A stretch of 64,000 nucleotides of DNA, taken from contig NZ_CAJPUY010000007.1 of the NCBI RefSeq assembly GCF_905397275.1, positions 186,001 to 250,000 of the forward strand. Reading direction: 5' to 3'. This DNA is from Cupriavidus yeoncheonensis. GTDB lineage: Bacteria; Pseudomonadota; Gammaproteobacteria; Burkholderiales; Burkholderiaceae. A model generated the notes under the pieces. It did no database searches. It had not been told where the DNA came from and saw nothing but the letters and a program-made list of their open reading frames with translations. Positions within the stretch are counted from its first letter, which is position 1, and every line of letters starts with the position of its first letter. The position numbers and the translations under genes are program-made. Positions 11,201-20,478 of the stretch are shown in pieces.

Positions 11201-11719
11201 GTGCGCGGCAAGACCATCGCCGGCGTCATCGCCGGGGTGCGCACGCAGATGACGCAGCGCGGCAAGATGATCATCGTGCAGCTCGACGACGGCACCGGGC
11301 TGGTGGAGATGACCGTCTTCAACGAGGTGTTCGATGCCAACCGGCACATGTTCCGCGAGGACGAGCTGCTGATCGCCACGGGCAACGCACGTCACGACAC
11401 CTTCACCGGCGGCGTGCGCTTCACGGCGGAGTCGGTGATGGACTTGTCCACGGCCCGCAGCGCCTATGCCAGCGCGCTCAGCATTGCGCTCGCACCGGAA
11501 GACTCGACCATGGAGCGCTTGCGCACCGTGCTCACCCAATACCGTGCCAAGCCGCGCGACGCGGGTCCGACGGGCCTTGGCCTGCTGGTGCGCTACCGCA
11601 ATCCGAGTGCCGCGTGCGACATCCATCTCGGGCCGAGCTGGCGCGTCGAGCCGGACGAAGCCCTGCTCGGCGAGCTGCGGCAGTGGCTTGGCAACGATGC
11701 GGTCGAGCTGATGTATTGA
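8201..11719 (+). CDS. dnaE: DNA polymerase III alpha subunit
   Basis: This 1172-residue protein is the replicative polymerase subunit. An N-terminal PHP domain begins [17 protein letters not shown]. The C-family polymerase core includes [20 protein letters not shown] and the catalytic aspartates in [15 protein letters not shown]; the finger region has [20 protein letters not shown] and [13 protein letters not shown]; a helix-hairpin-helix ([16 protein letters not shown]) and an OB domain ([19 protein letters not shown]) follow. An ATG three codons earlier (8192) is possible, but it overlaps a TACAAT -10-like hexamer. The gene is monocistronic and divergent from trhO. Confidence 0.98.
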   Translation: MSAPRFVHLRVHSEYSVVDGIVRLDDAVKAAAGDGMGALALTDLANAFGLIRFYKEARGGGVKPVVGADVWLSNADDRDKPARLLLLVQDRIGYLNLCMLLSRAWLSNQHRGRAEIEPGWFGEPGEEGRPLATGLIALSGAMGGDVGMALANGNVDGARRAAEHWAAVFPQRFYIELQRAGHPGTDAYVQQAVHLAAEMQLPVVATHPVQFMAPDEFTAHEARVCIAEGELLANPRRTRRFTTDQYFKTQDEMCALFADIPSALENAVEIARRCNLTLELGKPRLPLFPTPDGMSLDDYLVFMAKDGLEKRLAVLFPDEAQREARRPEYYARLEFETGTIIKMGFPGYFLIVADFINWAKNNGVPVGPGRGSGAGSLVAYALGITDLDPLKYALLFERFLNPERVSMPDFDIDFCQHGRDRVITYVKEKYGKDAVSQIATFGTMAAKAAVRDVGRVLDLGYGFVDGIAKLIPFKPGKLVTIEEAKKEEPLLTERENNEEEVRQLLELAQRVEGMTRNVGMHAGGVLIAPGRLTDFCPLYTQGGQNDGMSGVVSQYDKDDVEAAGLVKFDFLGLTTLTILDWAERYIRRLDPGKADWNCSQIPLDDGPAFDILKTANTVAVFQLESRGMQGMLKDAKPDRFEDIIALVALYRPGPMDLIPSFCARKHGREKVEYPDARVEPVLKETYGIMVYQEQVMQMAQIIGGYSLGGADLLRRAMGKKKPEEMAQHRVMFREGADKNGLSAEQADDIFDLMEKFAGYGFNKSHAAAYALLAYYTAWLKAHHPAEFMAANMSLAMDDTDKVKILYEDCKLNKLAVLPPDVNASEYRFAPTDARTIRYGLGGIKGSGQGAIEDILRAREERPFTDLFDFCERVDRRQVNRRTIEALIRAGAFDSLNDNRAQLLASVSLAMEAADQKAESANQVSLFDLMGDAGDAHRPELIDEPRWTPKRTLQEEKQALGYYFSGHLFDACRDEVRRFVKSTLAGLEKEVQGNGGGFGRDVRGKTIAGVIAGVRTQMTQRGKMIIVQLDDGTGLVEMTVFNEVFDANRHMFREDELLIATGNARHDTFTGGVRFTAESVMDLSTARSAYASALSIALAPEDSTMERLRTVLTQYRAKPRDAGPTGLGLLVRYRNPSAACDIHLGPSWRVEPDEALLGELRQWLGNDAVELMY

Positions 11720-11943
11720 GGCCAGGGCGGGGCGCGCAACGCTGGCGCCTGCGCTGTCCCGTGCACTTTCCGGCGCACTTCCGGCGCGCCTGCCGCGCCA
11801 GTGAATGCGGTTACAATGGCTGCGTTTTTTGCGCCCGTCTGTGGCGTTTTCGCCATGCCGGGCTGCCAATCAGGTGACCTTCGGCGTTTCCCGTGCCACC
11901 CGTCAGACGGGTGCGCGTCGCATCTTTCAAATTAAGGGCGGTA

Positions 11944-13716
11944 GTGAGCAATCCAGCTAAGTCCGAACAGTCGGCCGGACAAGACGTAAAGGTAGGCAAG
12001 CGCATCATGGGCTATCTGCGGCCCGAGCTGCGCATCTTCATTGCCGCCGTCCTGGCCATGGCCGTGGTCGCCGCCAGCGAGGGCGTGATCCCGAAGGTCG
12101 TCAACGATCTGCTCGACAAGGGCTTTGGCGGCGATTACGCCGGCAAGCTCTGGCATGTCCCGGCAATCCTGACCGGCGTCGCGCTCATTCGCGGCGTGGC
12201 CCAGTTCGCGTCGGGGTACCTGCTGAGCCTGATTTCGAACCGCGTGCTGCTGAAGATGCGCATGCAGATGTTCGACCGCATGCTGCACGCGCCCGCCCGG
12301 TTCTACCACCACAACACGGCGGCTTCGCTGATCAACGCGGTGATCTTCGAAGTCAACCAGGTGCTGTCGATCCTGACGAGCGTGTTCATCACGCTGGTGC
12401 GGGATTCGCTGACCGTGGTGGCGCTGCTGATCTACCTGTTCTATACGAACTGGCGCCTGACGCTGATCGTGGCCGTGATCCTGCCCGTGATCGGCTACCT
12501 GATGTCGAAGATCAACCGGCGCCTGCGCCGCCTCAACCGCGACCACCAGACGCTGACCAACAGCGCGGCTTACGTGGTCGAGGAGGCCGCCGGCGGCTTC
12601 AAGGTCGTGAAGCTGCACGGCGGCGAGGCGTACGAGATGAACCGGTTCCGCAACATGGCGGAGCGGCTGAAGAACTATTCGATGCGCATGGCGGTGGCCG
12701 GTGGCCTGAACCAGCCCGTGACGGCTTTCCTGGCCGCGCTGGCGCTGTCGGTCATCATCACCATCGCCATGGTCCAGGCGCAGGGCAACCAGACCACGAT
12801 CGGCGGCTTCACCGGTTTCGTGATGGCCATGCTGCTGCTGATCTCGCCGCTCAAGCACCTGACCGACATCAACCAGCCGCTCACGCGCGGCCTGACCGCG
12901 GCCGAGCTGATCTTCCGGCTGATCGACGAACCGGCGGAGCCGCAGGACGGCGGCGTGCGCATTGACCGGGCCAAGGGAGACCTGGTATTCGAGCGCGTTG
13001 GTTTCCACTACGGCGAAGGCACGCGGCCGGCGCTGGAGGGCATCGATATCCGTGTACCCGCGGGTGAGGTGGTGGCGCTGGTCGGTCCTTCGGGCAGTGG
13101 CAAGACCACGCTGGTCAACCTGGTGCCGCGCTTCTTCGACCCTAGCGGTGGCCGCATCCTGCTCGACGGCCACGCCATCGGCGATATCGCGCTGCGCGAG
13201 CTGCGCAACCAGATCGCCTTCGTGAGCCAGGATGTGGTGCTCTTCAATGACACCGTTGCCGCCAACGTGGCGTACGGGGTCGGACCCGATGACCAGATCG
13301 ACATGGCCCGCGTCGAGCGTGCGTTGCAGGCCGCCTACCTGACCGACGTGGTGAAGAACCTGCCCGAAGGCGTCAATACGAACATTGGCGACAACGGCAT
13401 GAAGCTCTCCGGCGGCCAGCGCCAGCGGCTGGCCATCGCCCGTGCGATCTACAAGGATGCGCCGATCCTGATCCTGGACGAAGCCACGTCGGCGCTCGAT
13501 TCGGAATCCGAGCGCCAGGTCCAGGCCGCGCTTGAAGCGCTGATGGTCGGGCGCACGACGCTGGTGATCGCGCACCGCCTGTCGACGATCGAGAACGCAG
13601 ACCGCATCGTCGTGCTCGATCACGGCCGCGTCGCAGAGCAGGGTACCCACGCCGAGCTGCTGGCCGCCAACGGCCTGTATGCCGGGCTGCACCGGATCCA
13701 GTTCGCCACGCACTGA
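11944..13716 (+). CDS. msbA: lipid A export permease/ATP-binding protein MsbA
   Basis: This 590-residue half-transporter flips lipid A-core across the inner membrane. Residues 20-320 form the six-span ABC exporter domain with [20 protein letters not shown] as the coupling region. The nucleotide-binding domain has Walker A (GPSGSGKTT), the signature LSGGQRQR, Walker B ([12 protein letters not shown]) and the switch histidine ([12 protein letters not shown]). The start is taken as GTG at 11944, after AAGGGCGG; the frame is open 17 codons further up but that part is not protein-like. A GGTTACAAT hexamer near 11809-11817 could be its -10 region. Confidence 0.95.
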   Translation: MSNPAKSEQSAGQDVKVGKRIMGYLRPELRIFIAAVLAMAVVAASEGVIPKVVNDLLDKGFGGDYAGKLWHVPAILTGVALIRGVAQFASGYLLSLISNRVLLKMRMQMFDRMLHAPARFYHHNTAASLINAVIFEVNQVLSILTSVFITLVRDSLTVVALLIYLFYTNWRLTLIVAVILPVIGYLMSKINRRLRRLNRDHQTLTNSAAYVVEEAAGGFKVVKLHGGEAYEMNRFRNMAERLKNYSMRMAVAGGLNQPVTAFLAALALSVIITIAMVQAQGNQTTIGGFTGFVMAMLLLISPLKHLTDINQPLTRGLTAAELIFRLIDEPAEPQDGGVRIDRAKGDLVFERVGFHYGEGTRPALEGIDIRVPAGEVVALVGPSGSGKTTLVNLVPRFFDPSGGRILLDGHAIGDIALRELRNQIAFVSQDVVLFNDTVAANVAYGVGPDDQIDMARVERALQAAYLTDVVKNLPEGVNTNIGDNGMKLSGGQRQRLAIARAIYKDAPILILDEATSALDSESERQVQAALEALMVGRTTLVIAHRLSTIENADRIVVLDHGRVAEQGTHAELLAANGLYAGLHRIQFATH

Positions 13717-13800
13717 TTGCTGGCCGGGCCGGGGCTGCCGGCTTGCGGGTTGCGCCTTGGCTACAATGGGGCGACAACAACGACCGTGAGAGAGACAGCC

Positions 13801-14391
13801 ATGACCCGCCCGGCCCATCCCATCAGCCGTTACCCCGTACCCGAACTGAAGGCGCTGCCCGACGATATCCGGCAGCGCATCCTTGAAGTCCAGGAGAAGG
13901 CCGGCTTCGTGCCCAACGTCTTCCTGACGCTGGCCCACCGGCCCGACGAGTTCCGCGCCTTCTTCGCCTATCACGACGCCCTGATGCTCAAGGACGGCGG
14001 CCTGACCAAGGGCGAGCGCGAGATGATCGTGGTGGCGACGTCGGCGGCCAACCAGTGCCTGTACTGCGTGGTGGCACATGGCGCCATCCTGCGCATCTAC
14101 GAGAAAAAGCCGCTGGTGGCCGATCAGGTCGCCGTGAACTACCTGAAGGCCGACATCCCGCCGCGCCAGCGCGCCATGCTGGACTTTGCGCTAAAGGTCT
14201 GCCAGGCCTCGCACGAGGTGGAGGAGGCTGACTTTGCTGCGCTGCGCGAGCACGGATTCACGGACGAAGACGCATGGGACATCGCCGCCATCACCGCGTT
14301 CTTCGGTTTGTCGAACCGCATGGCCAACACCATCGGCATGCGCCCGAACGACGAGTTCTTCCTGATGGGCCGCGTGCCCAAGAGCAAGTAA
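13801..14391 (+). CDS. AhpD-like peroxidase-related protein (carboxymuconolactone decarboxylase fold)
   Basis: The 196-residue protein starts MTRPAHPISRYPVPEL after a GAGAGAGA site. It has the AhpD-like helical fold with the redox CxxC and following His in NQCLYCVVAHG (residues 81-91), and the LSNRMANTIGMRPNDEF tail of the 'uncharacterised peroxidase-related enzyme' subfamily. Members are thought to act as thiol peroxidases or reductants of peroxiredoxins in the cytoplasm; the exact partner is unknown. It is convergent with the lipoprotein gene downstream. Confidence 0.85.
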   Translation: MTRPAHPISRYPVPELKALPDDIRQRILEVQEKAGFVPNVFLTLAHRPDEFRAFFAYHDALMLKDGGLTKGEREMIVVATSAANQCLYCVVAHGAILRIYEKKPLVADQVAVNYLKADIPPRQRAMLDFALKVCQASHEVEEADFAALREHGFTDEDAWDIAAITAFFGLSNRMANTIGMRPNDEFFLMGRVPKSK

Positions 14392-14419
14392 GCGCGTCCT
14401 TTCGCGCCGGGGTGCATGG

Positions 14420-14929
14420 TCAGCGGATCTCGGCGCAGTTTCCGTTGTTCGGATTGAACAGCACCGGCCACGCCTGCTCATAGATGCCAGGCGTACAGCG
14501 CTGCTGGCAATTGGCGTGCGCGAGCGTGACGCGCCGCGGGTCCTGCCAGATCAGCAGCTTGCACTGGGTGCCGTCAGTGGCTTGCAGCACGATGTGCGGC
14601 GTTTTCTGGACCTGCTTGAAGTCCGCCAGGTCGAACTGGCAGCTGCCGCGCTTGGATACCCACAGCTTCCATTTCAGGGTCTTCACGTCATTGGAGACCA
14701 CGCGCATCACCGCATCCTCGCGAAAGCCGTCATCCTCGGTCCGGCGACACGTGCCGGCCAGGCTGATATCGTGTGCCGCGATCGGCGTGGCGCGGGGCGC
14801 TTCGGCGACCGGGGCGGCGGCCTGGGGTGGCGGGGATGGCGGAGGTGCCCGCCGGGCGATCGGCAATTGCTCGCAGGCAGTGCACAAGAGCATGGCCAAG
14901 AAGCATGAGCCCAGTTGTGCGGCTTTCAT
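14420..14929 (-). CDS. putative lipoprotein of unknown function
   Basis: The 169-residue protein starts MKAAQLGSCFLAMLLCTACE, a lipoprotein-type signal with Cys19 (LCTAC) as the probable lipidated residue. A proline/alanine-rich linker (residues 27-50) leads to a compact domain with six cysteines, including CRRTEDDGF, CQFDL, CKLL and CQQRCTPG, which probably form disulfides in the periplasm. The CTPGIYEQAWPVLF segment near the end looks well structured. I do not recognise the family. Confidence 0.75.
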   Translation of the reverse strand: MKAAQLGSCFLAMLLCTACEQLPIARRAPPPSPPPQAAAPVAEAPRATPIAAHDISLAGTCRRTEDDGFREDAVMRVVSNDVKTLKWKLWVSKRGSCQFDLADFKQVQKTPHIVLQATDGTQCKLLIWQDPRRVTLAHANCQQRCTPGIYEQAWPVLFNPNNGNCAEIR

Positions 14930-15262
14930 CCGGGGTACCTCACTACAGAACGCCTCTAACTTGCGGGCTGACGCCCATGCTGGTGGATTGGATGGCGTTA
15001 ACTGAGTTATAGCGGATCGCCATCAACGCGCAGGGTCATGAGGATCACTTGCGCGTAGGTAGAAACACCAGCCCTTGCGGCAGCGAAGCGAGCCGTTCGG
15101 TGACGCCGTTTCGGTCGCTTCGTGGCTTGCCCGGGCTTGAAAGCTGTTGCTGAAAACTACGGGAAATTCAGTAACAAAGCCTGCTGCAACGCCGATACGA
15201 TAGTCGGCGCTCTGGGATCCGAGCGGATCACCAGTGACTCCTGCGGCCATCCCGACAACGAC
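14930..15262. other. intergenic region between divergent lipoprotein and alr genes
   Basis: About 330 bases with no convincing gene. It must hold the promoters of the lipoprotein gene and of alr. A GCCGA-N8-TCGGC inverted repeat near 15190-15207, about 60 bases before the alr start, spans a TACGAT hexamer and could be an alr promoter with an operator. An open minus-strand frame of 89 codons across here has no ribosome-binding site or protein-like composition. Confidence 0.4.
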
Positions 15263-16363
15263 ATGCCCCGTCCCATCTCCTTGACCATTCACCGGTCCGC
15301 ACTGGCCGGCAACCTGGCCATTGCGCGCCGCCTCGCGCCTGCATCAAAAATCTGGGCCGTGGTAAAGGCCAATGCCTATGGCCACGGCATCGCCAGGGTC
15401 TACCCTGCGCTTGCATCGGCGGACGGCTTCGCCTTGCTGGACCTTGAGGAGGCAGCCCAGTTGCGCGACCTGGGCTGGGCTGGCCCGATCCTGCTGCTGG
15501 AGGGGTTCTTCGATGAAAGCGATATCGCGCTGCTCGCATCGCTGCGCCTGACCACGGCGGTACACGGAGAAGAGCAGTTGAGGATGCTGGAGGTGGCGTC
15601 TCGCGATGGCCGGCTGCCAGCGCGCTCGGTCGATGTCTGTCTGAAGCTGAATTCCGGCATGAATCGCCTGGGCTTCGGTCCGGCAGAGTACGGCGCGGCC
15701 TGGCGGCGCCTGAGCGACATCGCCGCGGTGGGGTCGGTGACCCACATGAGCCACTTCTCGGATGCCGATACCGGCAAGGGCGTCGCGGAACAGGCAGCAA
15801 CGTTCCATGCCGCCACACGGGGCTTGCCGGGGCAGGTTTCGATCGCGAACTCCGCGGCGACCATGCGGCACGCCGATTGCCACGCGGACTGGGTGCGGGC
15901 GGGGATCATGCTCTACGGCGCCGCGCCGTCAGGCTGTGCCAACGATCTGGCCGGCACCGGGCTGCAGGCGGCTCAGACGCTGGCCAGCCGGATACTGGGC
16001 GTGCAGGACCTGCTGCCGGGCCAGTCCGTCGGCTATGGTTCGCACTATGTGGCCACGCGGCGCCAGCGCATCGGCATCGTCGCGTGCGGTTATGCCGACG
16101 GCTATCCGCGCACAAGCTCCTCGCATGCGGAGCATTTCGCGCCGGTGCGTGTGGGCAATCGCAACACACGCACCGTCGGGCGCATTTCCATGGACATGCT
16201 GGCGGTCGATCTCAGCGAATGCCCGGAAGCCAATGTCGGAGCGCCGGTAGAACTCTGGGGCCGGCATGTTCCGATTGACGACGTTGCCGCGGCGGCGGGC
16301 ACGATCGGCTATGAGCTGATGTGCGCGGTGGCGCCACGCGTCCCGGCCGTCATTGACTTGTAG
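15263..16363 (+). CDS. alr: alanine racemase
   Basis: The 366-residue fold-type III PLP enzyme interconverts L- and D-alanine for peptidoglycan. The PLP lysine is Lys35 in [12 protein letters not shown], and the catalytic tyrosine is in SVGYGSHY (Tyr258). The C-terminal beta domain carries [15 protein letters not shown] and the [16 protein letters not shown] ending that is typical of the family. The start at 15263 ([14 protein letters not shown]) is chosen because the upstream frame is not protein-like. D-alanine production is essential unless a second racemase exists elsewhere. Confidence 0.96.
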   Translation: MPRPISLTIHRSALAGNLAIARRLAPASKIWAVVKANAYGHGIARVYPALASADGFALLDLEEAAQLRDLGWAGPILLLEGFFDESDIALLASLRLTTAVHGEEQLRMLEVASRDGRLPARSVDVCLKLNSGMNRLGFGPAEYGAAWRRLSDIAAVGSVTHMSHFSDADTGKGVAEQAATFHAATRGLPGQVSIANSAATMRHADCHADWVRAGIMLYGAAPSGCANDLAGTGLQAAQTLASRILGVQDLLPGQSVGYGSHYVATRRQRIGIVACGYADGYPRTSSSHAEHFAPVRVGNRNTRTVGRISMDMLAVDLSECPEANVGAPVELWGRHVPIDDVAAAAGTIGYELMCAVAPRVPAVIDL

Positions 16364-16579
16364 GGAAGCCACAGCCAGCGGCAACAAGGTACGGTCGGGC
16401 CAGGCGTGCAGTCCCGCAGACGGGCAGGGCCTGCGCAATCAATATTCCAAAAAATGCAACAGGCTGTTGTTGAGTTGGGGGTTGGTCACTTCGAGGGAAA
16501 ACCCTTAGTATTCGGGTACGCGATGCCGCAATGCAGCAGACCCCCAAAAACAAGGGCGTCGCGACCCTAGAGGAAAATC

Positions 16580-16801
16580 ATGAACGCGAGCCGCTACCTC
16601 CTGATCGTCATTACCGCCATCGCTGCCGCCATCTCGGCTGCCCCGGTTCTGGCCAAGAGTGGCAACTTCGATCCCCACACCGATGGCGCACGTACCGAAA
16701 AATACAGCGCCTACACCGACGGGGCGAAGAATGGCGGCAAGTACGACATCTATTCGGACGGCGCCCGGTACATTTTCTCGAGCGACCAGATGCCTCACTG
16801 A
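16580..16801 (+). CDS. small exported protein with repeated (T/S)DGA(R/K) motif
   Basis: This 73-residue protein has GAGGAAAATC just before its ATG and a clear signal peptide (residues 1-25, cut after VLA). The mature 48 residues contain three copies of a Tyr/His-Thr/Ser-Asp-Gly-Ala-Arg/Lys unit: HTDGAR, YTDGAK and YSDGAR, about 13-14 residues apart, with glycines and tyrosines between. It is probably periplasmic. A perfect terminator follows, so it is transcribed alone. I know of similar short repeat proteins in Burkholderiaceae but no function. Alternating acidic and aromatic residues might bind a ligand or metal; this is a guess. Confidence 0.75.
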   Translation: MNASRYLLIVITAIAAAISAAPVLAKSGNFDPHTDGARTEKYSAYTDGAKNGGKYDIYSDGARYIFSSDQMPH

Positions 16802-16836
16802 GGCGCTGCCCGGTCTACCGGGCGAGTCAATACAAC

Positions 16837-16870
16837 AAAGGGTTGCAGGCAAAAGTCTGCAACCCTTTTT
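16837..16870 (+). terminator. intrinsic terminator after the small exported protein
   Basis: AAAGGGTTGCAG (16837-16848), an eight-base loop and CTGCAACCCTTT (16857-16868) form a perfect 12-bp stem followed by TT, inside a run of five T. The leading A-run would let it also act on the opposite strand, at the end of rng. Confidence 0.9.
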
Positions 16871-16952
16871 GCTTCAGGCCTTGCGCAGGCCTACGGCATT
16901 CGGTGCCGCCGGGAATGTGACGATCAGGTGTGGCTGATACGTCTCCAGGCGA

Positions 16953-18413
16953 TCACATCAGGATAATGTCGTACTGCTCCTGGTGGAACGTCGATTCCAC
17001 CTGCAGCGAAATCGGCTTGCCGATGAAGTCGCCCAGCATCGCCAGGTGCTGGCTTTCCTCTTCCAGGAACAGGTCGATGACTTCCTGCGACGCCAGGATG
17101 CGGAACTCGCGCGGGTTGAACTGGCGCGATTCGCGCATGATCTCGCGCAGGATGTCGTAGCACGCCGTACGCGGCGTCTTGACCTGGCCCTTGCCCTGGC
17201 ACACCGGGCACTGTTCGCACAGCACGTGCGCGAGCGATTCGCGCGTGCGCTTGCGCGTCATCTCCACCAGGCCGAGCTGCGAGAAGTTGTTGACGGTGAT
17301 GCGCGTGCGGTCGCGCGACAGCGCGCGCTTGAGTTCCGACAGCACCGCCTCGCGGTGCTCGACATTCTCCATGTCGATGAAGTCGATGATGATGATCCCG
17401 CCCAGGTTGCGCAGCCGCAGCTGGCGCGCGATGGTATGCGCGGCTTCGAGGTTGGTCTTGAAGATCGTGTCGTCGAAGTTGCGCGCGCCGACGTAGCCGC
17501 CGGTGTTGACGTCGATCGTCGTCATCGCCTCGGTCTGGTCGATCATCAGGTAGCCGCCGGACTTCAGGTCCACGCGCCGCGACAGCGCTTTCTCGATCTC
17601 CGCGTCGATATTGAACAGGTCGAAGATCGGCCGCTCGCCGGTGTAGTGCGACAGGCGCGCCAGCACCGCCGGCGTATATTCCTGCGCGAATTCGACGAGG
17701 CGCTGGTAGTTCTCGCGCGAGTCGATCTGGATCACGCCGGTGGCGTCGTTGATGAAGTCGCGCAGTACGCGCTGGGCCAGGTCCAGGTCCTGGTAGAGCA
17801 GGCTCGGCGCCGGCTGCGTGGTGGCGTTCTGGCGGATCGTCGCCCAGATCTTGCGCAGGTAGGCGATGTCGTTGCCGAGCTCTTCGTCGCTCGCTTCCTC
17901 GGCGATGGTGCGCACGATGAAGCCGCCGCGCTCGTCGGCCGGCACCAGGCCCTGCACGCGGCTGCGCAGCGCCTCGCGATCGACCTCGCCTTCGATGCGC
18001 TGCGAAATGCCGATATGCGGATCCTGCGGCAGGTACACGAGCGTGCGCCCGGCAATGCTGACCTGCGTGGACAGGCGCGCGCCCTTGGTGCCGATCGGGT
18101 CCTTGATGACCTGCACCATCAGCGCCTGGCCTTCGAACAGGGTCTTCTCGATGGCGAGCTGGGTGCCGTTCTTGTCGGGATCGCGCGGATGCCAGATATC
18201 GGCGACGTGCAGGAATGCCGCGCGTTCCAGGCCGATGTCGATGAAGGCCGACTGCATGCCCGGCAGCACGCGCACGACCTTGCCCAGGTAGATGTTCCCG
18301 ACCAGTCCGCGCGTCAGGGTGCGCTCGACATGCAGTTCCTGGACGGCGGCCTGCTGCACGATGGCAACGCGCGTCTCTTGTGGCGTGATGTTGACGAGGA
18401 TGTCTTCAGTCAT
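16953..18413 (-). CDS. rng: ribonuclease G
   Basis: This 486-residue endoribonuclease matures the 5' end of 16S rRNA and turns over some mRNAs. An S1 domain occupies about residues 35-120 (GNIYLGKVVRVLPGMQSAFI). The catalytic region has IDVNTGGYVGARN and IIIIDFIDM, giving the two Mg2+-binding aspartates, and CEQCPVCQGKG is the zinc-link. The length matches RNase G, without the long RNase E tail. It begins a minus-strand block with maf, rlmH, rsfS and nadD upstream. Confidence 0.96.
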   Translation of the reverse strand: MTEDILVNITPQETRVAIVQQAAVQELHVERTLTRGLVGNIYLGKVVRVLPGMQSAFIDIGLERAAFLHVADIWHPRDPDKNGTQLAIEKTLFEGQALMVQVIKDPIGTKGARLSTQVSIAGRTLVYLPQDPHIGISQRIEGEVDREALRSRVQGLVPADERGGFIVRTIAEEASDEELGNDIAYLRKIWATIRQNATTQPAPSLLYQDLDLAQRVLRDFINDATGVIQIDSRENYQRLVEFAQEYTPAVLARLSHYTGERPIFDLFNIDAEIEKALSRRVDLKSGGYLMIDQTEAMTTIDVNTGGYVGARNFDDTIFKTNLEAAHTIARQLRLRNLGGIIIIDFIDMENVEHREAVLSELKRALSRDRTRITVNNFSQLGLVEMTRKRTRESLAHVLCEQCPVCQGKGQVKTPRTACYDILREIMRESRQFNPREFRILASQEVIDLFLEEESQHLAMLGDFIGKPISLQVESTFHQEQYDIILM

Positions 18414-18487
18414 GGCGGATGAAACGCGTTGCCGGTGTACCGGCGATGTATTGTCTGCCCGGGCTGGCAGGCTTTGGCAGATGCCGT

Positions 18488-19090
18488 TCAGAACCGCAGG
18501 CGGGCCTGTCTGAGTAACGCTGCCGTCTCAAACAGGGGTAGGCCCATGATACCTGAATAGCTGCCTTCGATCCGCTCGACGAACTCCGCCGCGCGGCCCT
18601 GGATGCCGTAGGCACCGGCCTTGCCGAGCGGCTCGCCGCTGGCGACGTAGCCCTCGATCTCGGGCGCGGACATCGCGCGAAACGTGACGCGGGAGATCGA
18701 CAGCGCATGATGCATGCCCAGCGTCGAGACCACGGTGACGGCGGTCAGCACGCGGTGCGTCGAGCCGGACAGCGCGGCAAGCATGGCCGCGGCGTCGGCG
18801 CCATCGGCCGGCTTGCCGAGGATGTCGCCACCGAGGCACACGGTCGTGTCGGACGTGAGCACGGGGGCGTCGGGCAGCGCGCGCCGTTCGCGGCGCCGCA
18901 GCGCGGCTTCGGCCTTGAGCGCGCAGACGCGCTGGACATAGTCGTCGGGCGTCTCGCCGGGCTGTACGACTTCCAGCGCCTCTGCGTCTTCGTCATCATC
19001 GGCGAGCAGCAGTTCATAGCGTACGCCGAGCTGCGTCAGCAGTTCACGGCGGCGCGGGCTCTGGGAGGCGAGATAGAGGTAATCGTGCAT
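18488..19090 (-). CDS. maf: Maf-like nucleotide pyrophosphatase (dTTP/UTP type)
   Basis: The 200-residue protein starts [28 protein letters not shown] is the Maf substrate loop. [16 protein letters not shown] carries the catalytic aspartate, and [16 protein letters not shown] and [14 protein letters not shown] are conserved C-terminal motifs. Maf proteins hydrolyse dTTP, UTP and modified nucleotides to monophosphates; the A-Y-G-I-Q-G motif points to the YhdE type. It lies between rng and rlmH on the same strand, a common order in betaproteobacteria. Confidence 0.92.
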   Translation of the reverse strand: MHDYLYLASQSPRRRELLTQLGVRYELLLADDDEDAEALEVVQPGETPDDYVQRVCALKAEAALRRRERRALPDAPVLTSDTTVCLGGDILGKPADGADAAAMLAALSGSTHRVLTAVTVVSTLGMHHALSISRVTFRAMSAPEIEGYVASGEPLGKAGAYGIQGRAAEFVERIEGSYSGIMGLPLFETAALLRQARLRF

Positions 19091-19186
19091 CAGGGCGGGC
19101 GGGAGCGGAGATTCGGGAACAGGCAAGCGGGAACAGGCAAGCCTGAAGCGGCCGCCCAAGGCCCGCATTGTACTGCCGGCGCCGGC

Positions 19187-19666
19187 TCAGGCCCGGTGAT
19201 AGGGGTGGTTCTGCGTGACCGACCAGGCGCGGTAGAGCTGTTCGGCCAGCAGCACCCGCACCATGCCGTGCGGCAGCGTAAGGCTGGACAGCCGCAGCAG
19301 CGTTTGCGCCCGCGCTTTCAACGCGGGATCGAGGCCGTCAGCCCCGCCGATCAGGAACGCGACGTCGCCGCCTTCGCGCTGCCAGTCGGTAAGCTGGCCG
19401 GCGAGCTGCACCGTCGTGAAGTCGCGCCCGCGCTCGTCCAGCGCCACGATGCGGCACTGCCGCGACAGCGACGACAGCACCGCGTCAATGCGCGCGGCTT
19501 CGCGCTGCATCACGGTAGCGGCGTTATTGGAGGAGGAGCGGGTTTCGGGCTTGACCTCGCGCAGTTCGATGCGCAACTCCGGCGGCATGCGCTTGGCATA
19601 CTCGTTGAAGCCGGTTTCGATCCAGCCAGGCATCTTGTGGCCGACCGCCACGATGACCAGTTGCAT
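19187..19666 (-). CDS. rlmH: 23S rRNA (pseudouridine1915-N3)-methyltransferase
   Basis: The 159-residue SPOUT methyltransferase starts [20 protein letters not shown]. Conserved segments are [22 protein letters not shown] (the knot loop that binds S-adenosylmethionine) and [20 protein letters not shown] with the NHPYHRA C-terminus. It modifies helix 69 of the 50S subunit in 70S ribosomes. It follows rsfS by 45 bases, and the two are often one operon. Confidence 0.97.
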   Translation of the reverse strand: MQLVIVAVGHKMPGWIETGFNEYAKRMPPELRIELREVKPETRSSSNNAATVMQREAARIDAVLSSLSRQCRIVALDERGRDFTTVQLAGQLTDWQREGGDVAFLIGGADGLDPALKARAQTLLRLSSLTLPHGMVRVLLAEQLYRAWSVTQNHPYHRA

Positions 19667-19711
19667 GGGGAGCATTGCCGCGCGGCCGCAGCCGCGCGCG
19701 CAAGATCAGAC

Positions 19712-20437
19712 TCAGGCCGAGCGCGTGGTGCGCTTGCGGGCAGCCGGCTTGGCGGCGCCGGTCTTGGCAGCAGCGGTCTTGGCCGCGGTGGTACGCGTGG
19801 CGGTCTTGCGTGCCGGGGTGCCGGCGGCTGTCTTGCGCGGCGCGGCGGCGCGCGTGGCGGGCGTCTTGGTGCCAGCGGTCTTGGCGGCAGCGGTCTTGCG
19901 GGCCGGCTTGCGGATGGTCGCGATGGCGTCCGGATCGGTGTCCTCGTGGCCCATCGGCGGCGAGGGTTCCTTCATGCCTTCGGGCAGGCGGGCCAGGGCC
20001 GGGCGCAGGTTGCTGGCGCGGCGCGCGCGCGGTGCCGGCGCTTCGTCGTCGTCCGCATCCATCGGCTCGCTGGCCTTGACCAGGCCCTTGGCGGCGGCGA
20101 GCCGCATGCGCACCGGCTTGTCGCCCCAGATCTCTTCGAGGTTGTAGTACAGGCGCAGCTGCGGCTGCAGGATGTGCACCACCGCGTCGCCGCAGTCGAC
20201 CAGCACCCATTCGCCGGTTTCCAGGCCTTCCACTGCAATGATGTGGCCGCCGGCTTCCTTCACCGTGTCACGCACCGATGCTGCAAGCGCCTTGGTCTGG
20301 CGGTTGGATGTCCCGCTGGCAATCACCACCCGGTCGAACAGTTCGGTCAGGTGGCTGGTGTCATACACCTTGATGTCCTGCGCTTTGACATCCTCGAGGC
20401 CGTCGACGATGGCGCGTTGCAGTTTGCGAATATCCAT
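19712..20437 (-). CDS. rsfS: ribosomal silencing factor RsfS with long Lys/Ala-rich C-terminal tail
   Basis: Residues 1 to about 115 are RsfS: MDIRKLQRAIVDGLEDVKAQ, VIASGTSNRQTKALA, GEWVLVDCGDAVVHI and YYNLEEIWGD. RsfS binds uL14 and blocks subunit joining in starved cells. The protein is 241 residues, about twice the usual 105-130. The extra part has an Arg/Ala-rich linker (about 115-175) and then a tail of repeated KTAAAKT/KTAT-type units (175-241), very like bacterial histone H1-like proteins. The frame is clean to its stop, so this is a genuine extension and not a frameshift. The start is at 20437, as in the family. Confidence 0.93.
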   Translation of the reverse strand: MDIRKLQRAIVDGLEDVKAQDIKVYDTSHLTELFDRVVIASGTSNRQTKALAASVRDTVKEAGGHIIAVEGLETGEWVLVDCGDAVVHILQPQLRLYYNLEEIWGDKPVRMRLAAAKGLVKASEPMDADDDEAPAPRARRASNLRPALARLPEGMKEPSPPMGHEDTDPDAIATIRKPARKTAAAKTAGTKTPATRAAAPRKTAAGTPARKTATRTTAAKTAAAKTGAAKPAARKRTTRSA

Positions 20438-20478
20438 GGTGCGTTCTTGTTCAGCTGAAATCATTGGAGGCGGCCGGT

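Noticed and set aside
8129-11869. A 1246-codon open frame on the minus strand across dnaE
   Set aside because: It is antisense to an unmistakable dnaE. Its composition (runs of His, Arg, Val, Ala, Leu) is what GC-rich codons give on the opposite strand, and it has no recognisable domain.
11932-14079. A 715-codon minus-strand frame across msbA and the peroxidase gene
   Set aside because: It is the antisense shadow of MsbA and shows no domain.
15023-15292. An 89-codon minus-strand frame upstream of alr
   Set aside because: It overlaps the alr start, has no ribosome-binding site and no conserved-looking sequence.
19675-20079. A plus-strand frame and repeated DNA within rsfS, considered as a separate repeat locus
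   Set aside because: The repetition follows from the Lys/Ala/Thr codons of the RsfS tail on the other strand.
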